Assembly: GCA_024225875.1 (NCBI GenBank)
Contig: JAAEMD010000259.1
Coordinates: 1 to 8,929, forward strand
Reading direction: 5' to 3'
Origin: a bacterium
Lineage (GTDB): Bacteria > Margulisbacteria > Marinamargulisbacteria > JAAEMD01
DNA length: 8,929 nt
In this document: in pieces, positions 7,081 to 8,929 of the stretch
Layout of the letters: every line of letters starts with the position of its first letter
Numbering within the stretch: the stretch's first letter is position 1
The notes under the pieces: generated by a model
The model's database searches: none
What the model saw: only the letters and a program-made list of their open reading frames with translations
Told to the model about the DNA's origin: nothing
Position numbers and translations under genes: made by a program

Positions 7081-7803
7081 ATGAAGAAGATTTTTTTAGA
7101 AAAAACAGCTGAATTTGAGGACAGAATAGGTATCAGGTTCAATCAAAAACATTTATTATTTAATGCTTTAACGCATAGTTCATATGCCGGATCAAAGGGT
7201 AAAAAGGGTGCTGTGAAAAATAATGAGCGGCTGGAATTTTTTGGAGATGCAGTCCTGAAGCTGATTGTCTCAGAATATCTTTATTTTAAATTTTCAGATT
7301 TTGATGAAGGACAATTAACGAAGATTAGAGCTCAGATAATCTCAGATAAGGTTTTAGCTAAAATAGCTAAGGATATTGATCTTGGCAACTATATTGTTTT
7401 TTCTTATGGTGAACGTAATACCGGAGGAACTAAAAGGACATCTAACCTGGCAAACGCCATGGAGGCTTTACTTGGTGCTTGTTTTATAGATAGTGGTCTG
7501 GAAGTAACTAAAAGTTTTTTTCTGGGATTACTGGAGAAGTATGAGTCTGACTTGATTTCAATTAACAGCAATTATGACTATAAAACAATTATTCAGGAAT
7601 ATATGCAAAAAAAGAAACAGGATTTGCCAAAATATACGGTTATAAAGGAAGAGGGTCCGGAACATGAAAAGGTATTTGTAGTTAATATAGAAATTATTAA
7701 CGAAAATGAAGTGCTACAGGCTACAGGAAACGGAAAAACTAAAAAAGAAGCAGAGCAGAATGCAGCTGGCAAAGCATTAGATATAATGCAGAAAAACAGC
7801 TGA
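7081..7803 (+). CDS. rnc: Ribonuclease III
   Basis: RNase III cuts double-stranded RNA in rRNA precursors and in regulated mRNAs, acting as a homodimer in the cytoplasm. The 240-residue product has the catalytic domain at about 1-155 and a double-stranded RNA binding domain at about 165-238 (YKTIIQEYMQ, KKEAEQNAAGKAL). The signature NERLEFFGDAVL gives E49, E52 and D56, which correspond to E38, E41 and D45 of E. coli. The second metal-binding motif reads LANAMEALLGA, so N125 stands where E. coli has D114, and E128 matches E117. The spacing from D56 to N125 (69 residues) equals that in E. coli. The ATG at 7081 lacks a close Shine-Dalgarno: the nearest AGGGACAGG is about 15 bp away, and a TAG at 7072-7074 limits upstream starts. 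It follows the DUF5693 gene by 22 bp. Confidence 0.95.
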   Translation: MKKIFLEKTAEFEDRIGIRFNQKHLLFNALTHSSYAGSKGKKGAVKNNERLEFFGDAVLKLIVSEYLYFKFSDFDEGQLTKIRAQIISDKVLAKIAKDIDLGNYIVFSYGERNTGGTKRTSNLANAMEALLGACFIDSGLEVTKSFFLGLLEKYESDLISINSNYDYKTIIQEYMQKKKQDLPKYTVIKEEGPEHEKVFVVNIEIINENEVLQATGNGKTKKEAEQNAAGKALDIMQKNS

Positions 7804-7809
7804 AATATT

Positions 7810-8460
7810 ATGGGTGTATGTTATTGTGCCAAATGTTCGAAGGCTATGCTGGAATCTGAAGCAGTACTTAAAAATAACCTTCTACTATGCCCGAAGTGTA
7901 ATGAACACACTAAGGATTTAGGACAGGAGAAATCTTCTGTTTCAGATAGTAAAATACTTGTAAAGTATGACAGAGAACATTTTTTTGATGATCATATAAA
8001 AAAGTATAGTGGTAAAGTTGTTACTTATGAATCGAATATTGTAGATCAGGAAATCCTGGAGTGTGAGGATACATTAAAGTATCAGCCTGATAATATTGAA
8101 GCTCTATATCATTTAGGCCGGTTGTATATGATCAAAGGAACGAAAACAACACTTGATTCAGCAAAAATAGTTTTCAGCAGGATAATAGAAATAGATGATA
8201 AGCACATAGAATCATACAGGTACTTAGCTGATATTTTTATGTCGGATAATGACTTTGATATGGCCCTGAAACAACTTGAATATATTCTGGATATGGATCC
8301 TGATAACAGTTATTTGCTGCGTAATATTGGGATTGTTTATATGAAAAAAAATGAAAAGAAAACAGCGTTTAGTTACTTTAAGAAATCTTATAAAATAACT
8401 GAAGATCAGGTTCTTAAGGATAAAATACGTAAAGATGTATCACAGCTTAAGCTTCTTTAA
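7810..8460 (+). CDS. Small zinc-ribbon and tetratricopeptide repeat protein
   Basis: The first 35 residues look like a zinc ribbon: C6-x2-C9 (CAKC) and C27-x2-C30 (CPKC), with an extra cysteine at position 4. A charged linker follows. Then come about three tetratricopeptide repeats, near residues 93-126 (NIEALYHLGRLYMIKG), 133-166 (IESYRYLADIFMSDNDFDMAL) and 167-200 (LLRNIGIVYMKKNEKKTAFSYF). TPR domains form helical scaffolds for protein-protein binding, so an adaptor role is likely, but no partner or reaction can be stated. There is no signal peptide or membrane helix. It starts 6 bp after rnc with no strong Shine-Dalgarno, so translation may depend on ribosomes finishing rnc. I do not recognise a named gene. 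Confidence 0.8.
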   Translation: MGVCYCAKCSKAMLESEAVLKNNLLLCPKCNEHTKDLGQEKSSVSDSKILVKYDREHFFDDHIKKYSGKVVTYESNIVDQEILECEDTLKYQPDNIEALYHLGRLYMIKGTKTTLDSAKIVFSRIIEIDDKHIESYRYLADIFMSDNDFDMALKQLEYILDMDPDNSYLLRNIGIVYMKKNEKKTAFSYFKKSYKITEDQVLKDKIRKDVSQLKLL

Positions 8461-8484
8461 ACATAAAAAGAAATAATATATAAT
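8456..8484 (+). promoter_or_regulatory. Likely promoter of the tRNA-Gln gene
   Basis: TTTAAA (8456-8461) and a perfect TATAAT (8479-8484) are separated by 17 bp, which would start RNA near 8491, about 12 bp before the mature tRNA. The -35 overlaps the stop codon of the TPR gene. No intrinsic terminator is visible between that gene and the tRNA, so readthrough from the operon is also possible. Confidence 0.45.
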
Positions 8485-8502
8485 AAATTAGTTGATTTTT
8501 AA

Positions 8503-8577
8503 TGGGGTATCGCCAAGTGGTAAGGCACCGGGTTTTGGTCTCGGCATTCGGGGGTTCGAATCCTCCTACCCCAGCCA
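8503..8577 (+). tRNA. tRNA-Gln (anticodon UUG), CCA encoded
   Basis: The acceptor stem TGGGGTA (8503-8509) pairs fully with TACCCCA (8567-8573). Discriminator G and an encoded CCA (8575-8577) follow. The anticodon stem CCGGG/CTCGG (8528-8532 with 8540-8544, one G-T pair) encloses the loop TTTTGGT with anticodon TTG at 8535-8537. The T arm GGGGG/CCTCC carries the loop TTCGAAT. It inserts glutamine, or is first charged with glutamate and then amidated in bacteria that use GatCAB; the sequence does not decide which. A recombinase gene on the other strand overlaps its 3' end. Confidence 0.97.
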
Positions 8578-8929
8578 GCTAGAACTGTTTATAACTTTTA
8601 ATATCCCTGCGAATGGTTGCTTCACTTCAAAAGTTAATTTTCCATCTTTTAATTCCAGATTTGAAAGAACAAAATTTATGAGTTTTCGTTTCTGATCTAC
8701 TTTAGATTTTTCAAACAATTCGTAGGCACGAGAAGCTAAGTCCATTAATGTTGTTAGAGTGGTACCATACTCTTCATCGGCAATTGCGTGTTGTTGAAGT
8801 TGTATATTAATTCTGGTTTGACCATCTTTTAATTCTTTAGCTTTTTTGTCATATTCATTAGTAGTAATACACTGTTGTCCGATAAAAACAAAATGACCTG
8901 AGAATAAAATAGACACAAAAAAACACGTC
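8566..8929 (-). CDS. Serine recombinase, C-terminal part, running off the window
   Basis: The minus-strand frame matches the C-terminal region of large serine recombinases that insert, excise or invert mobile DNA: EYDKKAKELKDGQ, QLQQHAIADEEY, DLASRAYELFEKSKVDQKR, LINFVLSNLELKDGKL and a final SSSWLG. The catalytic domain with the active serine would lie beyond base 8929, so the piece is partial. A GTG at 8916-8914 is an internal codon, not a likely start, and the frame stays open to the edge. The last codons and the TAG stop (8568-8566) lie within the complement of the tRNA-Gln 3' end. Upstream of ITTNEYD (about 8870 to 8929) the residues no longer look like a recombinase, so the gene may be interrupted there. 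It may be an active integrase gene or a fragment. Confidence 0.78.
   Translation of the reverse strand, partial: TCFFVSILFSGHFVFIGQQCITTNEYDKKAKELKDGQTRINIQLQQHAIADEEYGTTLTTLMDLASRAYELFEKSKVDQKRKLINFVLSNLELKDGKLTFEVKQPFAGILKVINSSSWLG

Noticed and set aside
8461..8502. Intrinsic terminator after the TPR gene
   Set aside because: No GC-rich inverted repeat with a T tract is present. The stretch is AT-rich and fits a tRNA promoter better.
8492..8695. 67-aa plus-strand ORF
   Set aside because: It reads through the tRNA-Gln gene and then the antisense of the recombinase, and has no credible protein features.

Overview
The window comes from an AT-rich bacterial chromosome. It joins a compact housekeeping operon (secA, prfB, a DUF5693 membrane protein, rnc, a TPR protein) to two stretches of mobile or decaying DNA. 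RF2 is made through a programmed frameshift at a UGA codon, and UGA also ends rnc, so the code is standard for UGA. The tRNA encodes its own CCA. I cannot name the organism. The DUF5693 gene and the low GC suggest a Firmicutes-like or candidate-phylum lineage, but that is only a guess.

Bases 1-1377 are accessory and decaying DNA. Four copies of a foldback repeat of about 116 bp (R1-R4) lie here. Each full copy starts TATAGCTG, ends CAGCTATA, has imperfect inverted ends of about 26 bp and contains two nested inner stems. R2 and R3 abut and share one TATA. R1 and R2 bracket an unrecognised 82-codon ORF. R3 and R4 bracket the remains of a ThiF/MoeB/HesA-type adenylyltransferase gene on the minus strand, with two in-frame stops, at least two frameshifts and a missing C-terminal part. 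No transposase is visible. R4 sits directly in front of secA and carries promoter-like hexamers pointing outward from both ends.

Bases 1450-8460 hold five tightly packed plus-strand genes. They encode the SecA ATPase, peptide chain release factor 2, a polytopic membrane protein of unknown function, ribonuclease III and a small zinc-ribbon/TPR protein. secA and prfB overlap by 16 bp, and the later gaps are 2, 22 and 6 bp, so one transcript is likely. The prfB start and its shift site are missed if only simple ORFs are read: the true start is the ATG at 3963, 55 bp before the first codon of the simple open frame.

Bases 8456-8929 hold a tRNA-Gln(UUG) gene with a plausible promoter. Head-to-head with its 3' end is the C-terminal part of a large serine recombinase on the minus strand, whose last codons and stop lie inside the tRNA sequence. 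This looks like the edge of an element integrated at the tRNA. The most unusual item is the foldback repeat family. The other points worth checking are the recombinase/tRNA junction, the RNase III Asn-for-Asp substitution and the gene content around DUF5693.
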